Source of the DNA: Karalla daura
Taxonomy: Eukaryota > Chordata > Actinopteri > Chaetodontiformes > Leiognathidae
Length of the DNA stretch: 64,000 bases
Assembly (NCBI GenBank): GCA_029224185.1
Contig: JANZKI010000033.1
Location: 1 to 64,000, forward strand
Direction: 5' to 3'
Made by a program: the position numbers and the translations under genes. Positions 42,001 to 50,300 of the stretch are shown one piece after another (position 1 is the stretch's first letter; the number at the start of each line of letters is the position of its first letter). A model generated the notes under the pieces. That model was given only the letters and a program-made list of their open reading frames with translations, made no database searches and had not been told where the DNA came from.

Positions 42001-44156
42001 ACACTTAGTTGAGCCTGTTTACAGCCCCCTGCATGGGAGACTGCGGGGAACAGCGCTTTGAAAAAGATTGTTGATACGTGCACCATTGGCCCATACGCAG
42101 TGCAGCAACAGGCCTGAACAGTGTTTCGAACGCTTAGTTGAGCCTGTTTACAGCCCCCTGCATCGGAGACTGCGCGGAAAAGCGCTTTGAAAAAGTTTGT
42201 TGAGACGTGCACCATTGGCCCATACGCAGTGCAGCAACAGGCCTGAAAAGTGTTTAGAACGCTTAGTTGAGCCCGTTTACAGCCCCCTGCATGGGAGACT
42301 GCGGGGACAAGCGCTTTGATAAAGTTTGTTGACAAACAAAAACAAACAAAAAAGTTTGTTGATTCGTGCACCATTGGCCCATACGCAGTGCAGCAACAGG
42401 CCTGAAAAGTGTTTCGAACGCTTAGCTGAGCCTGTTTGCAGCCCCCTACATGGGATTCTGCGGGGACAAGCGCTTTGAAAAAGTTTGTTGATACGTGCAC
42501 CATTGGCCCATACGCAGTGCAGCAACAGGCCTGAACAGTGTTTCGAACGCTTAGTTGAGCCTGTTTACAGCCCCCTGCATCGGAGACTGCGCGGAAAAGC
42601 GCTTTGAAAAAGTTTGTTGAGACGTGCACCATTGGCCCATACGCAGTGCAGCAACAGGCCTGAAAAGTGTTTACAACGCTTAGTTGAGCCCGTTTACAGC
42701 CCCCTGCATGGGAGACTGCGGGGACAAGCGCTTTGATAAAGTTTGTTGACAAACAAAAACAAACAAAAAAGTTTGTTGATTCGTGCACCATTGCCCATAC
42801 GCAGTGCAGCAACAGGCCTGAAAAGTGTTTAGAACGCTTAGTTGAGCCTGTTTACAGCCCCCTGCAAGGGATTCTGCGGGGACAAGCGCTTTGAAAAAGT
42901 TTGTTGATACATGCACCATTGGCCCATAAGCAGTGCAGAAACAGGCCTGAAAAGTGTTTAGAACGCTGAGTTGAGCCAGTTTACAGCCCCCTGCATCGGA
43001 GACTGCGCGGAAAAGCGCTTTGAAAAAGTTTGTTGAGACGTGCACCATTGGCCCATACACAGTGCAGCAACAGGCCTGAAAAGTGTTTAGAACGCTTAGT
43101 TGAGCCTGTTTACAGCCCCCTGCATGGGATTCTGCGGGGACAAGCGCTTTGAAAAAGTTTGTTGATACGTGCACCATTGCCCATACGCAGTGCAGCAACA
43201 GGCCTGAAAAGTGTTTCGAACGCTTAGTTGAGCCTGTTTGCAGCCCCCTACATGGGATTCTGCGGGGACAAGCGCTTTGAAAAAGTTTGTTGATACGTGC
43301 ACCATTGGCCAATACGCAGTGCAGCAACAGGCCTGAACAGTGTTTAGAACGCTTAGTTGAGCCTGTTTACAGACCCCTGCATTGGAGACTGCGGGGAAAA
43401 GGGCTTTGAAAAAGTTTGTTGATACGTTCACCATTGGCCCATACGCAGTGCAGCAACAGGCCTGAAAAGTGTTTAGAACACTTAGTTGAGCCTGTTTACA
43501 GCCCCCTGCATGGGAGACTGCGGGGAACAGCGCTTTGAAAAAGATTGTTGATACGTGCACCATTGGCCCATACGCAGTGCAGCAACAGGCCTGAACAGTG
43601 TTTCGAACGCTTAGTTGAGCCTGTTTACAGCCCCCTGCATCGGAGACTGCGCGGAAAAGCGCTTTGAAAAAGTTTGTTGAGACGTGCACCATTGGCCCAT
43701 ACGCAGTGCAGCAACAGGCCTGAAAAGTGTTTAGAACGCTTAGTTGAGCCCGTTTACAGCCCCCTGCATGGGAGACTGCGGGGACAAGCGCTTTGATAAA
43801 GTTTGTTGACAAACAAAAACAAACAAAAAAGTTTGTTGATTCGTGCACCATTGGCCCATACGCAGTGCAGCAACAGGCCTGAAAAGTGTTTCGAACGCTT
43901 AGCTGAGCCTGTTTGCAGCCCCCTACATGGGATTCTGCGGGGACAAGCGCTTTGAAAAAGTTTGTTGATACGTGCACCATTGGCCCATACGCAGTGCAGC
44001 AACAGGCCTGAACAGTGTTTCGAACGCTTAGTTGAGCCTGTTTACAGCCCCCTGCATCGGAGACTGCGCGGAAAAGCGCTTTGAAAAAGTTTGTTGAGAC
44101 GTGCACCATTGGCCCATACGCAGTGCAGCAACAGGCCTGAAAAGTGTTTAGAACGC
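39081..44156 (+). repeat. Near-identical 2538-bp tandem duplication
   Basis: 39081-41618 is repeated as 41619-44156, and a third start follows at 44157. Matching positions (39739/42277, 40142/42680 and 40558/43096) keep the 2538-bp shift, and I saw only scattered single-base differences, for example TGAACAGTG versus TGAAAAGTG near 41860. The unit counts as 19 monomers: 16 of the 129-bp class, three of which are 128 bp, plus three of 159 bp. Inside it, shifts of 1061 and 1477 bp alternate (1061 + 1477 = 2538), so an older unit was itself duplicated. Marker CCCATAAGCAG recurs at about 38911, 40388 and 42926. Confidence 0.85.
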
Positions 44157-44261
44157 TTAGTTGAGCCCGTTTACAGCCCCCTGCATGGGAGACTGCGGGG
44201 ACAAGCGCTTTGAAAAAGTTTGTTGATACGTGCACCATTGCCCATACGCAGTGCAGCAACA

Positions 44262-44990
44262 GGCCTGAAAAGTGTTTCGAACGCTTAGTTGAGCCTGTTT
44301 GCAGCCCCCTACATGGGATTCTGCGGGGACAAGCGCTTTGAAAAAGTTTGTTGAGACGTGCACCATTGGCCCATACGCAGTGCAGCAACAGGCCTGAACA
44401 GTGTTTAGAACGTTTAGTTGAGCCTGTTTACAGACCCCTGCATTGGAGACTGCGGGGAAAAGGGCTTTGAAAAAGTTTGTTGATACGTGCACCATTGGCC
44501 CATACGCAGTGCAGCAACAGGCCTGAAAAGTGTTTCGAACGCTTAGTTGAGCCTGTTTGCAGCCCCCTACATGGGATTCTGCGGGGACAAGCGCTTTGAA
44601 AAAGTTTGTTGAGACGTGCACCATTGGCCCATACGCAGTGCAGCAACAGGCCTGAACAGTGTTTAGAACGTTTAGTTGAGCCTGTTTACAGACCCCTGCA
44701 TTGGAGACTGCGGGGAAAAGGGCTTTGAAAAAGTTTGTTGATACGTGCACCATTGGCCCATACGCAGTGCAGCAACAGGCCTAAAAAGTGTTTCGAACGC
44801 TTAGTTGAGCCTGTTTGCAGCCCCCTACATGGGATTCTGCGGGGACAAGCGCTTTGAAAAAGTTTGTTGAGACGTGCACCATTGGCCCATACGCAGTGCA
44901 GCAACAGGCCTGAACAGTGTTTAGAACGTTTAGTTGAGCCTGTTTACAGACCCCTGCATTGGAGACTGCGGGGAAAAGGGCTTTGAAAAA
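44262..44990 (+). repeat. 258-bp dimer repeats at the array edge
   Basis: GGCCT anchors at 44262, 44520 and 44778 give two exact 258-bp steps, with a third, incomplete copy ending where diverged monomers begin. Each dimer pairs a monomer with CCCCCTACATGGGATTCTG and GTTGAGACG with one having CAGACCCCTGCATTGG and GGAAAAGGGC. It contains no long monomers. This is the shortest higher-order unit on the left side and lies directly against the array boundary. Confidence 0.85.
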
Positions 44991-45488
44991 GTGTGTACGC
45001 ATTCACCATCGGCCAATACGCAGTGCAGCAACAAGCCTAAACAGTGTTTTGAACGCCTAGTTGGGCCTGTTTACAGCCCCCTGTGTAGGAAACGGTGGGG
45101 AAAAGCGCTTTGAAAAAGTGTGTTGACGCTTTCACCATCGGCCATTAGTCTCTGCAGCAACAGGCCTGAACAGTGTTTAGAGCGTCTAGTTGGGCCTGTT
45201 TACAGCCCCCTGCGTAGGAAACGGTGGGGAAAAGCGCTGTGAAAAAGTGTGTTGTGACGCATTCACTATCAGCCATTACGCAGTGCAGCAACAGGCCTAA
45301 ACAGTGTGTAGAACGCGTAGTTGGGCCTGTTTACAGCCCCCTGCGTAGGAAACGGTGGGGAAAAGCGCTTTGAAAAAGTGTGTTGACGCATTCACCATGG
45401 GCCATTACGCAGTGCCGCAACAGGCCTAAATCGTGCTTAGAACGCCTAGTTGGGCCTGTTTACAGCCCCCTGCGTAGGAAACGGTGGG
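44991..45488 (+). repeat. Diverged edge monomers of the left array
   Basis: Four satellite monomers differ together from the main array. They read GTGTGTTGACGCATTCACC where the array has GTTTGTTGATACGTGCACC, GTTGGGCCTG instead of GTTGAGCCTG, and GCGTAGGAAACGG instead of GCATNGGAGACTGCG. Anchors at 45034, 45163, 45294 and 45423 give steps of 129, 131 and 129 bp. The change is abrupt at 44991 after the dimer block. The CCAAT-type motif is mostly lost. Diverged terminal monomers next to a homogenised core are expected if exchange between repeats is less frequent at array ends. The satellite ends at 45488, at AACGGTGGG. Confidence 0.9.
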
Positions 45489-45761
45489 TGTCGCGTCAAC
45501 ACAAAACATTCATTCAAACATTCACTCAAAACACAGTCACGTGGCCTAAGCTCCAAACCTGCAGGGGGCAGAGAGAAAGTTAGTATCCTTAGGGTAACCA
45601 GGAAGTCAATCTGTGCTTCCTGTGGCGGCCATATCACCTGCATACCTGCATGGAGAAAAAAGTTTGTGAACAAAGGAGAAGCATCTAAGACAAGGAAATA
45701 CACAGGAATCACACAACTAAACAAAGAAGATTACTCAGCTCACAGTCAAGGTGCAACTGGT
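45489..45761 (+). other. Segment X: non-satellite subtelomeric sequence
   Basis: This is a 273-bp stretch not related to the satellite over its length. It begins TGTCGCGTCAACACAAAAC and ends GGTGCAACTGGT directly before TTAGGG units. Visible elements are a small direct repeat (CATTCATTCAAACATTCACTC region, 45508-45530), an E-box CACGTG at 45538-45543, a CTCF-like motif at 45558-45572 and GGCGGCCATAT. Frames of 67-106 codons cross it on both strands, but they run into satellite or telomere repeats and have no gene-like features. It is probably a subtelomeric junction sequence. Its origin is unknown to me. Confidence 0.8.
45558..45572 (+). promoter_or_regulatory. CTCF-like motif in segment X
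   Basis: CCTGCAGGGGGCAGA agrees with the CTCF core CCASYAGRKGGCRSY at 13 of 15 positions by my alignment. It lies about 190 bp from the TTAGGG block. CTCF binding close to telomeres is known in human subtelomeres, where it helps TERRA transcription. Here the role is only inferred from the motif and its position. Confidence 0.3.
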
Positions 45762-45796
45762 AGGGGTTAGGGTTAGGGTTAGGGTTAGGGTTAGGG
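45762..45796 (+). repeat. Interstitial telomeric repeats, TTAGGG x5
   Basis: Five perfect TTAGGG units occupy 45767-45796, preceded by a partial AGGGG. The G-rich strand runs toward higher coordinates, the orientation expected for a chromosome end lying to the right. The block follows segment X directly and is followed directly by inverted satellite. It is much shorter than a working telomere and is internal. Confidence 0.95.
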
Positions 45797-46006
45797 GATT
45801 TAGGCCTGTTGCGGCACTGCGTAATGGCCCATGGTGAATGCGTCAACACACTTTTTCAAAGCGCTTTTCCCCACCGTTTCCTACGCAGGGGGCTGTAAAC
45901 AGGCCCAACTACGCGTTCTACACACTGTTTAGGCCTGTTGCTGCACTGCGTAATGGCTGATAGTGAATGCGTCACAACACACTTTTTCACAGCGCTTTTC
46001 CCCACC
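45797..46006 (-). repeat. 210-bp inverted satellite filler between telomeric blocks
   Basis: This is an exact reverse complement of 45223-45432 (paired positions sum to 91229), covering about 1.6 diverged edge monomers, including the 131-bp monomer's unusual GTTGTGACGC. It begins GATTTAGGCC straight after a TTAGGG unit and ends CCCCACC straight before CCCTAA. Both junctions can share a few G or C bases with the telomeric unit (microhomology). Part of it (45797-45879) is also a direct copy of 46557-46639 in the right arm. The best reading is a templated insertion or captured fragment at an end-joining event. An assembly error is the alternative. Confidence 0.9.
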
Positions 46007-46077
46007 CCCTAACCCTAACCCTAACCCTAACCCTAACCCTAACCCTAACCTAACCCTAACCCTAACCCTAACCCTAA
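46007..46077 (-). repeat. Interstitial telomeric repeats, CCCTAA x11
   Basis: Seven perfect CCCTAA units (46007-46048) are followed by one 5-bp CCTAA (46049-46053) and four more perfect units (46054-46077). The orientation is opposite to the TTAGGG block, as expected for a chromosome end lying to the left. The frame crossing it on the minus strand gives only alternating Leu-Gly and Arg-Val dipeptides, so it is not coding. Beyond it come three AATCAACC copies at 46076, 46085 and 46094 with a 9-bp period, perhaps degenerate telomere-adjacent sequence. Confidence 0.95.
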
Positions 46078-46227
46078 TCAACCAAATCAACCTAATCAAC
46101 CTATCTACTAAACTCAATAAACAAAAGAAAAGGAAGATTTGAGTTGTCCCTCTGCGTCCTTCAGACGAGGCTCTTTTCAAGTTTGAGCAGGAACTGAGTA
46201 AAATCTAACATAACTTGACAGTTGATA
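46078..46227. other. Segment Y: unique sequence on one side only
   Basis: This is 150 bp between the CCCTAA block and the right inverted arm with no partner on the left side, where X touches TTAGGG directly. It starts with the 9-bp AATCAACC periodicity, then an A-rich part (AAACAAAAGAAAAGGAAG), then unremarkable mixed sequence up to AACTTGACAGTTGATA. I recognise no gene or repeat family in it. Its presence shows that the two sides are not exact mirror copies. Confidence 0.75.
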
Positions 46228-46639
46228 ACCAGTTGCACCTTGACTGTGAGCTGAGTAATCTTCTTTGTTTAGTTGTGTGATTCCTGTGTATTTCCTTGTC
46301 TTAGATGCTTCTCCTTTGTTCACAAACTTTTTTCTCCATGCAGGTATGCAGGTGATATGGCCGCCACAGGAAGCACAGATTGACTTCCTGGTTACCCTAA
46401 GGATACTAACTTTCTCTCTGCCCCCTGCAGGTTTGGAGCTTAGGCCACGTGACTGTGTTTTGAGTGAATGTTTGAATGAATGTTTTGTGTTGACGCGACA
46501 CCCACCGTTTCCTACGCAGGGGGCTGTAAACAGGCCCAACTAGGCGTTCTAAGCACGATTTAGGCCTGTTGCGGCACTGCGTAATGGCCCATGGTGAATG
46601 CGTCAACACACTTTTTCAAAGCGCTTTTCCCCACCGTTT
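46228..46639 (-). repeat. Right arm of the 412-bp inverted repeat
   Basis: This is the reverse complement of 45350-45761. It contains inverted segment X (46228-46500) and 139 bp of diverged satellite. Frames in the two arms translate identically on both strands, which confirms that there are no differences I can detect. Outside it the right side reads CCGTTTTCTAAGCAGATGG where the left partner would give CCGTTTCCTACGCAGGGGG. The identity therefore ends in the middle of a monomer. Confidence 0.93.
46417..46431 (-). promoter_or_regulatory. CTCF-like motif in inverted segment X
   Basis: This is the mirror copy of the motif at 45558-45572, so the two sites face each other across the telomeric island, with their centres about 860 bp apart. 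The same 13-of-15 agreement with the core applies. A convergent or divergent CTCF pair could matter for looping, but nothing in the sequence shows that it is bound. Confidence 0.28.
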
Positions 46640-46689
46640 TCTAAGCAGATGGCTGTAAACAGGCCCAACTAGGCGTTCTAAACACTTTC
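46501..46689 (-). repeat. Diverged edge monomers of the right array
   Basis: About one and a half diverged monomers in inverted orientation, with the same markers as the left edge: GGCCCAACTAGGCG, GAATGCGTCAACACAC and no CCAAT motif. The first 139 bp belong to the perfect inverted arm. The rest (46640-46689) has its own changes, TTTTCTAAGCAGATGG and CTTTCCAGGTCTG. Canonical monomers begin near 46690. The left edge keeps about four diverged monomers, so the right edge is shorter. Confidence 0.85.
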
Positions 46690-47078
46690 CAGGTCTGTTG
46701 CTGCACTGCGTATGGGCCAATGGTGCACATATCAACAAACTTTTTCAAAGCGCTTTTCCCCGCAGTGTTCTATGCAGGGGGCTGTAAACAGGCTCAACTA
46801 AGCGTTCTAAACACTTTTCAGGCCTGTTGCTGCACTGCGTATGGGCCAATGGTGCACTTATCAACAAACTTTTTCAAAGCGCTGTTCCCCGCAGTCTCCT
46901 ATGCAGGGGGCTGTAAACAGGCTCAACTAAGCGTTCTAAACACTTTTCCGGCCTGTTGCTGCACTGCGTATGGGCCAATGGTGCACGTATCAACAAACTT
47001 TTTCAAAGCGCTTTTCCCCGCAGTCTCCTAAGCAGGGGGCTGTAAACAGGCTCAACTTAGCGTTATAAACACTTTTCA

Positions 47079-47191
47079 GGCCTGTTGCTGCACTGAGTTT
47101 GGGCCAATGGTGTGGGCCAATGGTGTGGGCCAACAGTGTGCTATGCAGGGGGCTTTAAACAGGCTCAACTAAGCGTTCTAAACACTTTTCA
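47079..47191 (-). repeat. 113-bp variant in the right array
   Basis: GGCCTG anchors at 47079 and 47192 give 113 bp, the same length as the left-array variant. GGGCCAATGGTGT repeats with a 13-bp period, giving stacked CCAAT-type motifs. Further copies lie near 49190 and 52620. Sharing of this deletion variant by both arms shows that it arose before the arms came to face each other, or was exchanged between them. Confidence 0.85.
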
Positions 47192-47356
47192 GGCCTGTTG
47201 CTGCACTGCGTATGGGCCAATGGTGCACGTATCAACAAACTTTTTCAAAGCGCTTTTCCCCGCAGTCCAACCGCAGACCAATGCTGAGTTGACCAACGCT
47301 GAGTTGGTCTGTAAACTGGCTCAACAGGCTCAACTAAGCGATAAAAACACTTTTCA
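47192..47356 (-). repeat. 165-bp monomer variant with nested duplications
   Basis: GGCCTG anchors at 47192 and 47357 give 165 bp, 36 bp more than the base unit. The extra part starts after CCCCGCAGTCC. It holds two 15-bp copies, GACCAATGCTGAGTT and GACCAACGCTGAGTT, then GGTC, and then a doubled GGCTCAACA/GGCTCAACT. In sister copies GACCAACGCTTAGTTGGTC forms a dyad with 7-bp arms. The length is 55 times three, so the long stop-free frame survives. Confidence 0.85.
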
Positions 47357-50300
47357 GGCCTGTCGCTGCACTGCGTATGGGCCAATGGTGCACATATCAA
47401 CAAACTTTTTCAAAGCGCTTTTCCCCGCAGTCTCCTATGCAGGGGGCTGTAAACGGGCTCAGCTAAGCGTTCTAAACACTTTTCAGGCCTGTTGCTGCAC
47501 TGCGTATGGGCCAATGGTGCACGTATCAACAAACTTTTTCAAAGTGCTTATCCCCGCAGTCTCCTATGCAGCGGGCTGTAAACAGGCTCAACTAAGCGTT
47601 CTAAACACTTTTCAGGCCTGTTGCTGCACTGCGTATGGGCCAATGGTGCACGTATCAACAAACTTTTTCAAAGCGCTGTTCCCCGCAGTCTCCTATGCAG
47701 GGGGCTGTAAGCAGGCTCAATTAAGCGTTCTAAACACTTTTCCGGCCTGTTGCTGCACTGCGTATGGGCCAGTGGTGCACGTATCAACAAACTTTTTCAA
47801 AGCCCTTTTCCCCGCAGTCCAACCGCAGACCAACGCTTAGTTGACCAACGCTTAGTTGTTCTGTAAACTGGCTCAACAGGCTCAACTAAGCGATAAAAAC
47901 ACTTTTCAGGCCTGTCGCAGCACTGCGTATGGGCCAATGGTGCACGTATCAACAAACTTTTTCAAAGCGCTTTTCACCGCAGTCCAAACGCAGACCAATG
48001 CTGAGTTGACCAACGCTTAGTTGGTCTGTAAACTGGCTCAACAGGCTCAACTAAGCGATAAAAACACTTTTCAGGCCTGTCGCTGCACTGCGTATGGGCC
48101 AATGGTGCACATATCAACAAACTTTTTCAAAGCGCTTTTCCCCGCAGTCTCCTATGCAGGGGGCTGTAAACGGGCTCAGCTAAGCGTTCTAAACACTTTT
48201 CAGGCCTGTTGCTGCACTGCGTATGGGCCAATGGTGCACGTATCAACAAACTTTTTCAAAGTGCTTTTCCCCGCAGTCTCCTATGCAGGGGGCTGTAAAC
48301 AGGCTCAACTAAGCGTTCTAAACACTTTTCAGGCCTGTTGCTGCACTGCGTATGGGCCAATGGTGCACGAATCAACAAACTTTTTTGTTTGTTTTTGTTT
48401 GTCAACAAACTTTTTCAAAGCGCTTGTCCCCGCAGTCTCCTATGCAGGGGGCTGTAAACGGGCTCAACTAAGCGTTCTAAACACTTTTCAGGCCTGTTGC
48501 TGCACTGCGTATGGGCCAATGGTGCACATATCAACAAACTTTTTCAACGCGCTTTTCCCCGCAGTCTCCAATGCAGGGGTCTGTAAACAGGCTCAACTAA
48601 GCGTTCTAAACACTTTTCTGGCCTGTTGCTGCACTGCGTATGGGCCAATGGTGCACGTATCAACAAACTGTTTCAAAGCGCTTTTCCCCGCAGTCCAACC
48701 GCAGACCAACGCTGAGTTGACCAACGCTTAGTTGGTCTGTAGACAGGCTCAACAGGCTCACCGAAGCGTTCTATACACTTTTCAGGCCTGTTACTACACT
48801 GCGTATGGGCCAATGGTGCACGTATCAACAAACTTTTTCAAAGCGCTTTTCCCCACAGTGTCCTATGCAGGGGGCTGTAAACAGGCTCAACTAAGCGTTC
48901 TAAACACTTTTCAGGCCTGTTGCTGCACTGCGTATGGGCCAATGGTGCACTTATCAACAAACTTTTTCAAAGCGCTGTTCCCCGCAGTCTCCTATGCAGG
49001 GGGCTGTAAACAGGCTCAACTAAGCGTTCTAGACACTTTTCCGGCCTGTTGCTGCACTGCGTATGGGCCAATGGTGCACGTATCAACAAACTTTTTCAAA
49101 GCGCTTTTCCCCGCAGTCTCCTAAGCAGGGGGCTGTAAACAGGCTCAACTTAGCGTTATAAACACTTTTCAGGCCTGTTGCTGCACTGAGTTTGGGCCAA
49201 TGGTGTGGGCCAATGGTGTGGGCCAACAGTGTGCTATGCAGGGGGCTTTAAACAGGCTCAACTAAGCGTTCTAAACACTTTTCAGGCCTGTTGCTGCACT
49301 GCGTATGGGCCAATGGTGCACGTATCAACAAACTTTTTCAAAGCGCTTTTCCCCGCAGTCCAACCGCAGACCAATGCTGAGTTGACCAACGCTGAGTTGG
49401 TCTGTAAACTGGCTCAACAGGCTCAACTAAGCGATAAAAACACTTTTCAGGCCTGTCGCTGCACTGCGTATGGGCCAATGGTGCACATATCAACAAACTT
49501 TTTCAAAGCGCTTTTCCCCGCAGTCTCCTATGCAGGGGGCTGTAAACGGGCTCAGCTAAGCGTTCTAAACACTTTTCAGGCCTGTTGCTGCACTGCGTAT
49601 GGGCCAATGGTGCACGTATCAACAAACTTTTTCAAAGTGCTTATCCCCGCAGTCTCCTATGCAGCGGGCTGTAAACAGGCTCAACTAAGCGTTCTAAACA
49701 CTTTTCAGGCCTGTTGCTGCACTGCGTATGGGCCAATGGTGCACGTATCAACAAACTTTTTCAAAGCGCTGTTCCCCGCAGTCTCCTATGCAGGGGGCTG
49801 TAAGCAGGCTCAATTAAGCGTTCTAAACACTTTTCCGGCCTGTTGCTGCACTGCGTATGGGCCAGTGGTGCACGTATCAACAAACTTTTTCAAAGCCCTT
49901 TTCCCCGCAGTCCAACCGCAGACCAACGCTTAGTTGACCAACGCTTAGTTGTTCTGTAAACTGGCTCAACAGGCTCAACTAAGCGATAAAAACACTTTTC
50001 AGGCCTGTCGCAGCACTGCGTATGGGCCAATGGTGCACGTATCAACAAACTTTTTCAAAGCGCTTTTCACCGCAGTCCAAACGCAGACCAATGCTGAGTT
50101 GACCAACGCTTAGTTGGTCTGTAAACTGGCTCAACAGGCTCAACTAAGCGATAAAAACACTTTTCAGGCCTGTCGCTGCACTGCGTATGGGCCAATGGTG
50201 CACATATCAACAAACTTTTTCAAAGCGCTTTTCCCCGCAGTCTCCTATGCAGGGGGCTGTAAACGGGCTCAGCTAAGCGTTCTAAACACTTTTCAGGCCT

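Larger units (their letters stand above)
1..44990 (+). repeat. Left satellite array, 129-bp monomer family
   Basis: This is an uninterrupted head-to-tail tandem array, cut by the left window edge. Every monomer in this orientation can be phased on GGCCTGAAAAG; successive copies start at 97 and 226, giving 129 bp. Landmarks in order are GGCCTGAAAAGTGTTTAGAA, TTAGTTGAGCCTG, CAGCCCCCTGCAT, GACTGCGGGGAAAAGCGC, TTTGAAAAAGTTTGTTGA and GTGCACCATTGGCCC. About 335-340 units fit. Length variants of 159, 113 and 128 bp are interspersed; I count roughly 68, 18 and 26 by eye. Differences cluster at a few diagnostic sites: the base after CTGCAT, GGGGAAAAG versus GGGGACAAG, GATACG versus GATTCG, and CCCATACG versus CCCACACG. 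No gene, RNA gene or transposon interrupts it. Subtelomeric satellite is the natural reading because the array ends at telomeric repeats. A centromeric role cannot be excluded. Confidence 0.97.
45350..45761 (+). repeat. Left arm of a 412-bp inverted repeat
   Basis: This segment is, as far as I can see by direct comparison, the exact reverse complement of 46228-46639; paired positions always sum to 91989. It comprises 139 bp of diverged satellite (to 45488) and all of segment X. The match stops at 45349 against 46640 on the outer side and at 45762 against 46227 on the inner side. The spacer between the arms is 466 bp. No target-site duplication can be recognised outside the arms, so a fold-back transposon is not supported. 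Confidence 0.93.

Noticed and set aside
1..44990. CRISPR array
   Set aside because: The repeats are 129 bp, contiguous, and have no unique spacers. The DNA is eukaryotic satellite next to telomeric repeats.
45493..45503. GCGTCAACACA at the start of X as an inverted satellite remnant
   Set aside because: It is an 11-base match to the reverse complement of edge monomers. This is suggestive at a breakpoint but too short to support.
45652..45672. AAAAAAGTTTGTGAACAAAGG in X as a fragment of the long monomer insert
   Set aside because: Only about 12 bases agree with AAAAAAGTTTGT in the satellite. This is low-complexity similarity and may be chance.
45446..45770. Frames of 67-106 codons in segment X, with identical mirror copies at 46177-46609
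   Set aside because: They run from X into satellite or telomeric repeats on both strands and show no recognisable domain. The mirror copies come from the inverted repeat, not from conservation.
45929..46180. Minus-strand frame with alternating Leu-Gly and Arg-Val residues
   Set aside because: It is a translation of the CCCTAA block and its flanks, not a gene.
45350..46639. Fold-back transposon with 412-bp terminal inverted repeats
   Set aside because: The outer part of each arm is the flanking satellite itself, there is no target-site duplication, and the interior holds telomeric repeats with no transposase.
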